Source: Halichondria panicea
Lineage: Eukaryota > Porifera > Demospongiae > Suberitida > Halichondriidae
Direction of reading: 5' to 3'
NCBI RefSeq assembly: GCF_963675165.1
Contig: NC_087381.1
Location: forward strand, 6,573,378-6,637,377
DNA: 64,000 nucleotides
Part shown: positions 20,877 through 32,958 of the stretch, in pieces
Layout of the letters: every line of letters begins with the position of its first letter
Numbering within the stretch: the first letter of the stretch is position 1
Program-made: the position numbers and the translations under genes
The notes under the pieces: model-generated
What the model was told of the DNA's origin: nothing
Seen by the model: the letters and a program-made list of their open reading frames with translations, nothing else
Databases searched by the model: none

Positions 20877-23800
20877 GTGAACCAGATGAGACAGGATCAC
20901 AGCCACATGCAGGTACATACAATGACAAATATCTAGCTATAGTCACACCTTTGTTCATGGCTGCCTACAGAATGAAAAGTGTGTGTATGTCTATAGTTGG
21001 ATACTTACAACCAGGTACATGTATAAATACTGTTTGTGATTGCCAGTTTGTAGCTAGTTTTGGCACTAAGTAACGGCGTGTGTTTTGTCTGTTTGGGTTC
21101 TAGCTATTATAAAGATCTTTCAACACAATGCAGTTTACTAGTGCAGTGACTGTATTAGCCTCGATTTTCCAGGCCGCAAAGAGAAAGGCGGCCTGGTATA
21201 CTTTGTATGCGCATGCGCGAAATAATTGACAACAATTTCATCATACAAATTGTAAAAAAACGGACAAAGTTACAAAAAGGAAGAATATGTATGACAATGT
21301 GACCACAATGGCATGCAGCTTTCAGAGCTAGAGACACTAATCAAAGTAGAATAATTATGCTGCAGCAGTGTTGCTTCTTCTAGCTCTGTTTATCAAAGAG
21401 ACAGTTCAAGAAGGCCTCCCAGACAGTAGAGCTGCCAGCTAGGAAGAGTGGTTGACTCTCTAATACATCAGTAGATCTTGAGTGAATATTAAACTTCCTG
21501 AGTGTCGAGTTAAAGCTTATTAAAAGCTTTCAGGAGTAATCATTAGCTTCTTTATCTTCAGCAATGACTTCCTGTCGAACATAAAGGCAAGATTTAGTAG
21601 CAGAAGACTTGCCTGGTCCATATTACCACAGCCTCATCAGGGGACCCACAGGCCACAGGAACACATCACGCCTTTCCTATAACATCTGTAGCCTTACAGT
21701 GTAGGATATCGTTAAGTAGAGACTTGGCTTGATACAATAAAGGGCGTAAGAACTCAGTCATCTTTGCACAATACTTCTATTTATTTATATGTAACGGACT
21801 CTAACTTCAGGATACAAATAGTATACGGTTTATTTTACTGACAGTATCCACAAATACACGGATTACCCCCTTTTTGGGGTAATGTACGCGCATGCGCATA
21901 CAAAGTATACCAGGCCGCCTTTCTCTTTGCGGCCTGGAATTGAGGCTATGACTGTATATACTGTTAGATGATATTAGTATATTGGTGTTTTCTAGCTGTT
22001 TGTACTTGTTTCCTGTCTTTGTATGTTCTATGTGATAAATTTGTGCTAGCCCAGTTCTGTGCTGCCCTGTCCCTGTGCTCCATAACTTGATAATTATACC
22101 CGTTATTACAAATAGTATCATCACAGTATAATTATTATGTTATAACTCTTTACTTGTGTTTGCAAAGACGTGATTGGAGACACCATCACTGGCAGTGGCA
22201 AGACACTAACCTTTTCTTTTCTGCATTTGGCTTGGCACGGAATGCTAGCTATATGTTTACTGCACAAAACTCACCCTGAAGTACGTCCACTCGCTATTCC
22301 GTTTACCGGCCAGTGCTGGCTGTCCCAAACAAGGTTTTCAATGTAATTTTATACGTATATTACGGCCGGATGTATGACGTTTTGGGTGTGGTTTAGCAAA
22401 TAAAATTGGATTACACTTAAATAGAGAACAGAATGATTCATTATCCTTCATTATCCTCGAGACAAGAACCGCAAAAGTAGTCATTAGATTCGAGGTAAGG
22501 TCGTTTTTAAGCCGCGGCTATTTCCTGAGCTACAGCTATTACCATTATCATTAGCACGGTAGTGTAGGGTTAATAGTATAGGGTTAGGTCGAAAACAGCA
22601 AAAATCCCCCCTCTGCATGGATCTCACCCAAGACACAAGATAGAGTTATTTTGAGTTTATGTATCTGTTGCCCATATCATTTGTAACATTTGTGTGCAAT
22701 ATGAACTGAATGAAAAATTCCCCTGCTCGTAGTTAGAATTTGCTACATAGCTTCCACCCTAGGTGCAGAGGTCAGTTCACCATTGTTTTCCTACTGAGCA
22801 TGCTCAGACATAGAAAAGCATAGCCACACTCCTCTTATTTTAGCAACCAATTGAGGTCCATAGCAACAGTAGTGTCTTGCACTGTCGATTCTTACCCCTC
22901 CAGTTCACAGTAATTATCGTAAGTCAACAATCTGCTCTTATTCTGAGGCTCTGAGACGGCTAGCCTCTTATGATGTATAATAAATTATTGCATGCATACA
23001 TGTACAAGCAAGAATTTTATCATGACAGACGCAAAAAACTGCAACAGCGCATATAAAAATTCCGTATAGCTTAGCTAGCTAGATCTAGCTGGCAACTTTC
23101 TTTTTTATGAAGATGGTACTAAAGATATTCATTTGATCTAGCTAGCACTATAGATAATCTTAGCCTCGATTCCAGGCCGCTCTTCCTCGAAGAGAGGGCC
23201 TGGTATAGACTGCTTGCGCATGCGCTAACCATTAGCCAGATATCGGCTAATGCAGGATAACAACGTGTATGCTCAGTAAAACAAAGACGTCACGACGAAC
23301 GGAAGTGGATTGAAGTATAAGTAGATAGAAAGTTCGATTAAAGGTTTCTAGCCATCTCTGAGAAAGAGCTGATAGCTACCCGTAGCCTGCTATGCTAACA
23401 AAAGACCCACAGCCTGCAACAGTGTGGATGATAATCGTCTGAACGGAGTGAAAGCTGACAATAGCCTAATGGACAGGCCACGCCCATCTAATACTAACTA
23501 TGGTGAAAGTCTACTGCTACTGGCTCTATCAAAAAGAAAATAGCTGTACATAGCTGTACAACAAAACTACAGCTTTGTCTCTAGCTAGCTAGCTAGCTAA
23601 ATAGCTCTGTGTATGACTTTCAAAGCTTTGTCAGAATATTTTCATGATAAATTCAGTATTATCGGACATTTTACGGGAATAAATATCCAATAATGTTGCG
23701 CATGCGCAAGCAGTTAGTAGCAGGCCTTCTCTTCAGGGGAGGCTAGTGAAGGAGGCTAAGATAATCTATGCTGATATCTGTGAAGAAAAAAGTGAAAAAT

Positions 23801-24825
23801 GTAAAAAACATGCATGCAGTGAAAAAAGTTTACAAACAAGTGCAAAAAACATTTTGTGAAAAAATGGGGAAGAGTAGGGTTGGAAGAGCATGCGCACTGA
23901 AGTAACAAAAAGTTTGAAAACAAGATTGTGGGTTGATATAGTCTTTGCATGCTCAACTAGTTGGGGGTGGGGCTCAATCTTTGTGATCTAACAGTTGGGT
24001 CCAGCACTACTTTGAGTTTTGGTGGGCAGGGCTCATCTGTAGCTGTATATAATTATCTATAATTATTATTGTCTCACTTTATAATTATATCAATTACATA
24101 CCAAATGTTTCGGTGCTGATCCCTGGAAAAAAAACAAGTTCGAAAGCCTCATTCGAATGCGTCTTTCTATAATTATTTATTATACAAACACATGTGGGTT
24201 GATAGTCAAATAGGGGATCAAACGTCTTGCATAAAGAAAGAGGTGTAATGAGAAGTAGTGCTGGACCCAACTGTTAAAGATCGCAAAGATCGTGCCCCAC
24301 CCCCAACTAGTTGAGCATGCAAAGACTATACCAACCCACAATCGTGTTTTCGAACTTTTTGTTATTTCAGTGCGCATGCTCTTCCCAATTTTTCACAAAA
24401 TGTTTTTTGCACTTGTGGAAATACAAATACAGCGGAAAAATTTTAAGTTTGGCGACTTGAATCAGATTGTAAATATTATTTACTGTTAATTAATGACGTG
24501 TACTACTGTCTATTATATGCAAGCCATAACATTGTAGACATTGGCGAATTTATATTCCTTACCTAGAGATATTTGCCAAAACATCCAAAATATTTTGTCA
24601 TTGGTTTCCCTTGTTTGTATGTTGTGTCAATGTCTGAATGGGTGAGTTAGTACTGTGCTATTGCACACATAAACATAATATTATAATGCCAGTTCATGTG
24701 CTCCTGTTCAACCAACCATGCAGATATCAAGACCAGTGGTGGACTGACTGCTGCTGATGTGGCCAGAGGGGAGGAGTACCCTGCCTTGGCTGACTATGTT
24801 GAGGGGTTCCAGCCTGGACATAGAG
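20877..24825 (+). CDS. Two candidate linker exons upstream of the second ROCO locus
   Basis: Two short frames with consensus borders, both phase 1 to phase 1, so they could join each other and the exon at 26908. Exon 20877-20912 reads GEPDETGSQPHA. Exon 24724-24825 reads DIKTSGGLTAADVARGEEYP then ALADYVEGFQPGH. A possible first exon with ATG at 20781 (MAAKTETVSPV) precedes. Two MULE-like elements and a foldback fill the intron. Support is only splice-site and phase compatibility; no domain is recognised. Confidence 0.35.
21156..21948. mobile_element. MULE-like element with 9-bp target duplication
   Basis: A 793-bp element with about 65-bp inverted termini beginning TAGCCTCGATTTTCCAGGCC and containing TATGCGCATGCGCG. 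The direct repeat tgactgtat is at 21147-21155 and 21949-21957. A minus-strand frame inside it shows no known domain. Confidence 0.9.
22228..22530 (+). mobile_element. Internally deleted Tigger-like fragment
   Basis: 22230-22400 matches the 5' region of the Tigger element (39986-40135), including TTGGCACGGAATGCTAGC and TTACGGCCGGATGTATGACG. 22440-22530 matches its 3' palindrome region (TTCGAGGTAAGGTCGTTTTT). The transposase region is gone. Confidence 0.65.
23161..23758. mobile_element. MULE-like element with 9-bp target duplication
   Basis: A 598-bp element with termini TAGCCTCGATTCCAGGCCGC and its imperfect complement; both arms include TTGCGCATGCGC. The direct repeat agataatct is at 23152-23160 and 23759-23767. 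Confidence 0.85.
23836..24416. repeat. Foldback sequence
   Basis: About 175-bp arms (23836-24013 and 24251-24416) pair with few mismatches; the shared cores are CAACTAGTTGGGGGTGGGGC and TTGCATGCTCAACTAGT. The loop is about 240 bp. No target duplication found. Confidence 0.7.
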
Positions 24826-25133
24826 GTGGGTTGGCCATCAGCTGCTGTACACAGTAGTCAGTAGGTATATCTATAGTAAGTTGCATAGTCAATACAGCTA
24901 GATCAATGGTTTTGGTTTTCGTGTGATGCCGTTCATACACCTTTCATATGTGTTAAATCTCATGCAGTTGATTAGTTATTAGCTTGTTTGGAGCGTATTT
25001 GCAAATAGTGTAATATGATTGGTCACAATGTCTAACCTCGATCCGACAACATTTGCATCCTTACAAAACTTGATGTATTGCCCTCCCAGTGGCGGATCTA
25101 GGATTCTTGAAAGGGGAGTTCCAGGGCTCTGAG

Positions 25134-26480
25134 TAGCCTCGATCCCAGGCCGATCCGTCTCCAATTGAACGCTAGGTCGCCTCCTCGGCCTGGTATTGAT
25201 TGTATCTGGGCGTGTATCTGGGCATGTGCTGTGGTTGCTGTGGTTGCTCAGGTATTCGCTCAAAAAGAGCGAATACCTGAGCAAGGTGGAGCGAATAGAA
25301 ACACTAATAGTGTATGTAAGTATACTTACTCCGTAAAATCACCGTTAAATAACAAAGAACTCCGTGTCATAGGTCTATTCTTTGCAAGTTTAGTTTGTCA
25401 TAGATATAGGCTTAGCTAGAGTGTGAGGAGCTGTCTTGTGCGAAGGAAGAAGGAGCATCACTCTTGTGAAAGAACAGACCTAGGTTCTCAAGTTTCTGCT
25501 ATCAGTTGGCTACCTTTGATTGACTACACAATTTAACAAGCGCTTGATTAGACCATTGATTGCCAGATACACTTGGTAGAGTCTATCCTCAGACTCTGGC
25601 CATCGATCTCTTGTATACTATGCTCAGGGGTGTCCACAAGTGGCTGGGCCTGGAATGTATTGTCAAAGTGAGCGATACAAATCAATAATACCCTTTCATC
25701 ATTGGAAATTGTACACTATAGCCTATAGCCCAATCCTTGGTATCTGGATCAAGATATGACATTACGGCACTGGCACTGGTGTTGTGTTAACCTCCTTCAC
25801 CGGCCTTCAAGGAAGTGCGGCCTGGGATCGAGGCTAGTTTTGTGTGGACCATCACTGTGAGTTACAAAATGTATAGTGGAATGGTGAATTTAAGTTCATA
25901 CTAATTTGTATACAGGAGCAAAATGGAACCTTCCCCTCCAACCCCCGTCGTACTCCTCCTAGCTGATGGGTGCGAACTCGAGGATGCCCCAGTGCCACTC
26001 GTGTCCTTCCCAAGGGGCCGATCTTATAGAACTACCTGCACTAAAACTACTGACGTGGAATGGCTCTTTCAACGCTTGTGGTTGCTATCCTGACCAGTGA
26101 CGTCAGGATTCTACTGTCTCTTGATGCACTGTGAACACACAATCTTTGTTATGCCACCTGAAGGCTTAGCAGGCATATATCCAACGCAGTATTTATTAAG
26201 TCTTTCTGGAAGCTCTTGTTTGAGATCTTCGCTTCTAAACATCTGCATTTATTATGAACCCAGCACTGCTGTGCAGTACACTCTACAGATAACAGTATTA
26301 ATTTCTAGTGTCATTATATCACTGTATTTTTAGCCAACTGTGATGAACTGAAGATTTTACAGTACATAGCATTCCTCTTGATACTTACCAGTTTCCGGTC
26401 ACGCCCAGATACAATCAATACCAGGCCGAGGAGGCGACCTAGCGTTCAATTGGAGACAGATCGGCCTAGGATCGAGGCTA
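25134..26480. mobile_element. MULE-like element nested in a hAT-like element
   Basis: Inverted termini of about 85 bp start TAGCCTCGATCCCAGGCCG. The direct repeat ggctctgag is at 25125-25133 and 26481-26489. The interior has a perfect 18-bp-arm hairpin (about 25246-25286; TTGCTCAGGTATTCGCTC) and a possible 39-bp miniature of the same family at 25798-25836, flanked by gtgttgtgt and gttttgtgt. Confidence 0.9.
25923..26093 (+). CDS. 56-codon ORF inside the MULE-like element
   Basis: ATG at 25923, TGA at 26091-26093. The peptide begins MEPSPPTPVVLLLADGCELE and has no domain I recognise. The stretch is clearly more GC-rich than its surroundings, and an acceptor-like ATACAG precedes it. It could be a host exon fragment captured by the element, as known for Pack-MULEs, or a chance frame. 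Confidence 0.2.
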   Translation: MEPSPPTPVVLLLADGCELEDAPVPLVSFPRGRSYRTTCTKTTDVEWLFQRLWLLS

Positions 26481-27278
26481 GGCTCTGAGCGGGTCTATTT
26501 TACCCAAAAAAAGGTCATCACTTCTTCGAAACAGTGAGCATGCACTACGCTGGAGAGTTTTTAGCCTTCATAGTCACTGAAACTGCACAGACAAAGCTTC
26601 GCAGGACTAAAAAGGACTAAAGGTAAGTGAGAAGTGCATGTGAAAGCTAGTAAGAAAGGAACAACTTGCTAACTAGTTGCTTGAGCCTCCCACTCACTTC
26701 TTTCTCAAAGGGGGGTTCAATTGAACAATTGAACCCAAAGAACCCCCTCTGGATCCGCCACTGCCTCCATGCATGCAGCAGTTCATAGTGCATGACTAGA
26801 CAACGACAATTAATGCCTCAGGGACTTATATATTTGTATGCCTTCTCAGTACACTCATATACACTACATGAGTCCCTTGGCTTCTAAATCTCTCCTTTTC
26901 TAACTAGATCCTCTGTCCTCATACCCAACACTGGAACAGCTGAGTCAGCTGGAATGTGACCAATGGCTTCAACTTGGTGTTCGCTTGGGATTGGGAAACG
27001 ACCAACTGGAAACCATAAAGAAGAGCCAACATTCCACAGCCAAAATCAAGAAGATTGACATGCATTCCACAGCCAAAATCAAGAAGATTGATATGCAGTG
27101 GAAGGATATTGTGGAAACTCTAGTGAGCATTGGAGAGTACAAGTTGGCAGAGAGTGTGTGCACTCAACAAGGCCAGTAAATGATTGCTCCTGTTTTATTA
27201 CTAACATTCTTATTACTAACATTCTTGTACTGCAAGCTTGTGTACTGCAAGCTTGTGTAGACTTTTTCTCTTTTGCTA

Positions 27279-28103
27279 ATAGAGTAAACAACCGATTATT
27301 ATTTTCGAATGCTTGTTCTCGAGGACAGCAGCTCAAAGCACTATAAGCTGATAGTACGTAGGTATATAGACTAGGTAAGGCTGTTCAAGTCTGAGATCAC
27401 GGCCAAAAGAAAGTTTCCTCGGCAGAGTGACAAGGCCAAACACTCAACTATTGGAACAGATTTAGTTCGAATATAGCCACGATTCTTCAAATTCTCTCTC
27501 TCATATCAACAGAAGGCTCTAAACAGCTAGCTACAATGTATGACCGTAATTTACAACAAGTACTATGTATATATACAGCTCTGGTTTCGAGGTCTGACTG
27601 CAAGCCGTTAGACAATGGTGGCCTCTTGTGTAAGTGCAGTATATTGCTATCAAAATCCGAACGATTAATACCTTTTTTCTTCATAATCTCCATTTTTCCC
27701 CTAAGCTGCAGTTTTACGTTATGGCTACACTGAAGATTATAAAGAAAAGGTATTAATCGTTCGGATTTTGATGGGGCACTACTGCACTTTTTCACCATTG
27801 TCTAACGGCACAGACAGACCTCGAAACCAGAGCTGTACTGCATTGTAGCTATAGTTATTTAGAGCCTTCTGTCGATACGAGAGAGAGAGAGCATAGATTC
27901 TTTGAGCTGATTGTTTGGCCTTGTTATGATCACTCCGCCGAGGAAGCTTTTTGCTGATCGTGGATTCGCATTTGAATAGAGCCTTCCATATAGTCTATAC
28001 CTATAGATACTATCAGCTTATAGTGCTCTGATCCACTGTCCTCGAGAACAAGCGTTCGAAAATCGAAAATCGAACGTGTTTGATAATCATTCGTTTACTC
28101 TAT
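27279..28103. mobile_element. 825-bp foldback element in an intron
   Basis: Ends ATAGAGTAAAC...GTTTACTCTAT. Arms of about 380 bp pair with scattered indels; inner arm cores are AATCCGAACGATTAATACC (27655-) and its complement near 27748-27766. Spacer about 70 bp. No clear target duplication. Confidence 0.75.
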
Positions 28104-29174
28104 CCGTCTGTATTCACGTCTGCACTGTACAATGCAAGTAAACTTAACAATTGTATGCTGTCTTAATTAATAATGCTAACAATACCAACTACAGGGGAAG
28201 GGAAGAGTGCTCTGTTAGTGAGTGTATTCTATGGCTGGCTGGACTGTGTCAAGCATCTTGTGGAAACTGTGGGCCTCGATCCAAAAGGTGAAACAAGTAC
28301 CTCAAGAAAATGTTTTTTCCTTTCACTCTTAATAGACAAGCTCTGCTTATTTGCTTTTTGTTTGCCTCCCGGTTAGTTATTAGCCATAATAACTATATCC
28401 ATCTCAATTGATGATTGTGGCTCACTTTAAAAACAATTATTGGCGTTCACAGGTACAGTCAACAAGGCTGGTGACACCCCACTCTCTCTGGCCTGTGCTA
28501 ATGGCCACTTGGACACAGTCAAGTATCTTGTGAACGAACATAATTGTGATCCTAGAAGTAAGTATTATATCAATGTATAGCTGTTGCATACATGTAGCAC
28601 TCTTGAATGTTGTGGCATACCTACCTAATGCTCACCACTATAAAAAGGAATACAAACGCACTATAATTATTATTATAGATTATGATGTGTGTATGTACAG
28701 GGTCAGTCAACAAGGCTGGTGACACTCCGGCCTACAAAAACAGACACTTGGAGACTATCAAATATCTCGCTCAAGAACGCCAGTGTGACTCAAAATGTGC
28801 GTGTGCTGCAAACTGTTAACTTTCTAGTGTCCACAATTTGCTTGTATCCACAGTTGCAGTGAATGAGGCTAGAGACACTCCTCTCTCCCTTACATGTTCC
28901 CGTGGTGACCTGGAGATGGTCAAGGCTCTCATCAACAAGCATGTTGATACAAATAGTAAGTGCATGTTTATCAATGGCTGTTACGTTGTTCATGGTGGTC
29001 TTCCACAGAGCCAGTCAACAAGGCTTGTGACACCCCACTCTCTCTGGCCTGTGCTAATGGCCACTTGGACACAGTCAAGTATCTTGTGAATGAACATCGT
29101 TGTGATCCTAGAAGTAAGTTATCAATGTACACGTGTTTGTATAGCTTTTTTCTCGCATATAATTATGTATAGGA

Positions 29175-29989
29175 TAGACTACACCTAGGAGTAGAATATT
29201 CGTCTATGTAACCTCCGCGGTTGCGGTTAGCCCGAGGCGCAAAGCCGAGGGAATCTAACCGTAACCAAGGTGGTTACTAAGACGCATATTCTACGAGTGG
29301 GTGTGGTCTATCTAACTTGGACTTCATTGCGCATGCACGAGGCGTGGTTATAAAAAGCCAGGTTTGGTGCGTAGCAACAGAAATTGAATTTGTGCGAGCT
29401 GGACGAGCTGTGAGAGACACCAGTTGACAGAAAAAGACAAGAAGACGGCTTCAAAACAACGAAAAACTACAGTAAAACTTAGTAGAGCTTGTGAAATGCT
29501 TCTTGAAGATACTGGAAAGAACAGACAAGTAAAAAGAACCTAGAACTGACTGCAACACTACAAGAAGAAGAATGAAGCTCTGTGGTGGAGTGGAGAGGGT
29601 ATAGAGCAGACTGGACCGGCATGGAACCTTAAAAAATTCAATAGAAAGTGTCAAGCGATTGCTGAAGTGTTTTTGATGCTTCCTGCCCCCCCTGCCCATG
29701 CCCAACTGGAAAAAGCAATACAAAGCAACAGTGGTGGACATGGAAAGAATGGATATTGACTGAACAAACTATTGCTTTCCGTGTTTTTTATAATGTTTTT
29801 GTCATCTTCTTGTCACTTTCACTAAAAATTTCATCCAACTTTTTGAGAACTTCCTGCAAATTATTTGTCACTTCCTGTAGAATATGCGTCCACTTCCTGT
29901 AGAATAAGTACCTTCTTGTAGAATATGCTTCCATGTAATCCAATGTTTTTAGCCAATCAGATCAATTACAGATGATGTAATGTAGTCTA
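29175..29989 (+). mobile_element. Repeat R3, copy 2, in an ankyrin-gene intron
   Basis: Same order as 16401-17262: hairpin, TATAAAAA, basic ORF (start codon lost, ACG), second ORF, and a shorter run of TTCCTGTAGAATATGCG units. The neighbouring introns show the ancestral intron without it (compare 28560-28700 with 30000-30089). Confidence 0.7.
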
Positions 29990-30525
29990 AGTGGTAATCT
30001 TGAATGTTGTGGCATACCTAATGCTTGCCACTATAAAAAGGAATACAAATACACTATAATTATATAGATTATGATGTGTGCATGTGCAGGGTCAGTTAAC
30101 AAGGCTGGTGACACCCCACTCTCTCTGGCCTACAAAAACAGACACTTGGAGACTATCAAATATCTCGCTCAAGAACATCAGTGTAACCCAAAATGTGCGT
30201 ATGCATGCTGCAAAGTAAACTGTTATTTTCTAGCGTCCACAATTTGCTTGTATCCACAGTTGCAGTGAATGCTGCAGTGAATGCTGGAGACACTCCTCTC
30301 TCCCTTGAGTGTTCCCGTGGTAACTTGAAGATGGTCAAGGCTCTCATCAACAAGCATGTTAATCCAAATAGTAAGTGTTTATCAGTGCTGTTACGTTGTT
30401 GATGGTGGTCTTCCACAGAGCCAGTCAACAAGGCTGGTGACACCCCACTCACTCTGGCCTGTTCTAATGGCTATACTTGGACACAGTCAAGTATCTTGTG
30501 AACCAGCATCATTGTGATCCTAGAA

Positions 30526-31080
30526 GTAAGTTATCATTGTACGTTTAGTACTATATAATTATAGCAGTAAATTTTCGTGAGATGCAAAATTTCGCTGTTT
30601 TGAGGGCAGACAGAAGACGCAAAATTAAAACTGGGATAAACTCCCACGCACCGGTAGTTCACATTCAAAGCTATTGGTGGTTGTGGTTTCCTGGCATTGA
30701 AACGCGAATTAGCTTGTAAATTCTAGCTGTATTTTTATAAAAATTTTACGGCTTTTTTATGCTATACAGTTCACTATCGCTAATATACCTCCCAGATACA
30801 TGCATATATTTTTCTCCGTTCCATTTATTAAGGCCTGGGGACGAGGCTATATAATAGTTTGCATGTACATTTCTAATATAGCTAGTGCATTTGGGCTGGA
30901 TTGAGATGCCAGTTAAGATACAGAGCTATTTTGAGTCTGTTGAGACATGCATGCATGATTGGAAGGTAGATGTACATAAGTCATTTACAATGTTATATAT
31001 AAGTTAGGCTGCATGTATAATAAGTATAATAATCCTATGGCGGAGTACACTAAATTTCAGTGCAATAATTCACATCTGCA
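30526..31080. other. Intron between last ankyrin exon and main Roc-COR exon
   Basis: Contains a relic of the GTAAATTTTCGTGAGATGC MITE family (30565-30620) and a lone MULE-type right end (CCTGGGGACGAGGCTA, 30835-30850). No gene seen. Confidence 0.5.
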
Positions 31081-32733
31081 TGTATTCAGGTGTTCTCTTG
31101 CTAGCAGTAAAGCATGAGCAAGACTCAAGAGTGGAGTTTTTTCTGGCAGAATGTCATTGTGATCCGAATGTGACCGACAAAGAAGGCAAGACACCTCTCG
31201 ATTTGGCCAATAACCCTAAGATCATAAAGCTCCTCTTGAAACACGGAGCCAAGGCTGCCAATGTCTACAAGAAACACAGCAAGCTCATCGGAAAGCTCTC
31301 CTCCGAGCGACCCCCACACCTTCCTCTGTCTGTGCTCATCATTGGTGATGGTGGTGTGGGGAAGAGCACTCTGTTGAAATCCATTCTGAACCCAAAAGGC
31401 TTTTGGTCTAAACTACGGAAAGCAAAACCCGTAGATGGCATCGATGCGAGGACAGTGGGGATCATACCGTACGAAATATACACCAAAGAGTTTGGGAGAA
31501 TCATCTACTTTGATTTTGCTGGTCAGAAAGAGTTTTACACGAGCCACTGTGCCATTCTGGAGAATGCTGTTCAAACCTCACCACCCATCATTATCCTCTG
31601 TGCTAAGCTTGTAGAAAGTGAGCAGGCGATCATTGATTCCATGTATCGTTGGTTGACCCTCGTCCAAAACCAGTGTAGCAATCTGAAAGGCAAAGCACAC
31701 GTGATAGTAGTTGGTAGCCATGCCGACCAGGTAAAGGAAATGGGAGAAGATCCACAAGTCAAAGAGAGTATCTTTGCCTCCATTATCAAGCAATTCCCAA
31801 AGTTCAAGTTTAAAGAGTTCATTCCAATGGATTGCCGCTTTGCTGATTCAAATGATATGACAAAAGCAAGAAAACAGATTCAGAAAAGCTCCGCTCTTCT
31901 CCGCTCTCCAGAATCCATCAGCCTGAATGCTCACACCTTTTACATCTACCTTGCCGAAAGCTTCAAAGATGAACTCGCAGTTTCATTGAAGGTTGTTCAA
32001 CAGCGAATACACAGCGATCTAGACCAAACACACGAGTCAGAGAAAATGGCAGACATTCTTTCTTTCATTCCGACCACCCTCAACCGTCTAGTTGATATCT
32101 GTGGCCAGTTAAGCAAGGTGGGGCTTTTGCTGTTTCTTCCCAATGATTCCTCATATGAAAATTCCTTTCTGATCTGTGACTCTAAACAATTGCTGTCTGA
32201 TGTCACTGGGACAGTGTTTGCTCCTGAGCACTTTCGTCAGCACTGTGATCTCGCCTCAAGCACTGGAGTGGTGCCTTTTTCCAAGTTTAAAAAAGCCTTC
32301 AGTAACTACGACACAGAAATGCTGATTGCTTTCATGACACACTTAGAGCTGTGCTTTGAAATCAAAGACAAGCAAGTTCTAGAGTACATTCAGAAGATGG
32401 AGCCAGACCTAGACGACACTCGCTACCTCTTCTTCCCCGGGCTAATCAGGGTAGAAACCCCCGAGCGTGTGTGGGAGGAAGACCCTTTCATGAGCTACCA
32501 CTTTGGATGGATACTCGAAACCTCTCAGAATACACATTTTTACGATCCTTGCTGTCTTCAGGTCCTCATTCTGAGGATAGTGTTCACGTTCGGCCTTGCC
32601 CCTGCTAGCAAAGTATTGCATGATATCCCTTCCCTGCAGAAATTCTGTTTATTGTGGAAGAGTGGAATCTGCTGGTGCAACGATGATGGGATCATCACAC
32701 ACCTCGAGCTTTGTAACAATAAATCTTTCACTA

Positions 32734-32958
32734 CCGTATAGCGCGAAATTTTCGAGGGGCTTAATTTTCGTGGATTTCGTGGGTTAGCAATCCTACACGA
32801 AAATTAAGTCCACGAAAATCGTTCTTTACCTGCTATAACGTGCAAGATTTAAAGGAGTGGCTTCCGGTAGCAGTCATTCCGCGAACATTGTGCAACGAAA
32901 TGGCTTTTAGAGGCCAATCCACGAAATATAAGTGCCTCGAAAATTTCGCGCTATACGG
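32734..32958. mobile_element. 225-bp MITE inserted in the Roc-COR coding exon
   Basis: Termini CCGTATAGCGCGAAATTTTC and its complement, flanked by TA (32732-32733 and 32959-32960), as for Tc1/mariner-type MITEs. Removing the element and one TA restores an unbroken frame across the site: ACT ATT AAA ATA CGA, aligning with the first ROCO gene. The insertion brings a stop (TAG 32739-32741) six bases into the element and shifts the frame. Confidence 0.9.

Larger units (their letters stand above)
25087..26763. mobile_element. Non-autonomous hAT-like element, CAGTGGCGGATCC family (copy 4)
   Basis: Termini CAGTGGCGGATCTAGG and CTGGATCCGCCACTG; the 5-bp direct repeat cctcc flanks it (25082-25086 and 26764-26768). 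Its size of 1,677 bp is explained by a nested 1,347-bp MULE-like element. Confidence 0.8.

Noticed and set aside
21807..22124. 105-residue minus-strand frame
   Set aside because: Half lies in the terminal repeat of a MULE-like element; no domain.
28190..30530. Regularly spaced repeats considered as a CRISPR array
   Set aside because: They are ankyrin exons with introns; units differ in sequence and encode protein.
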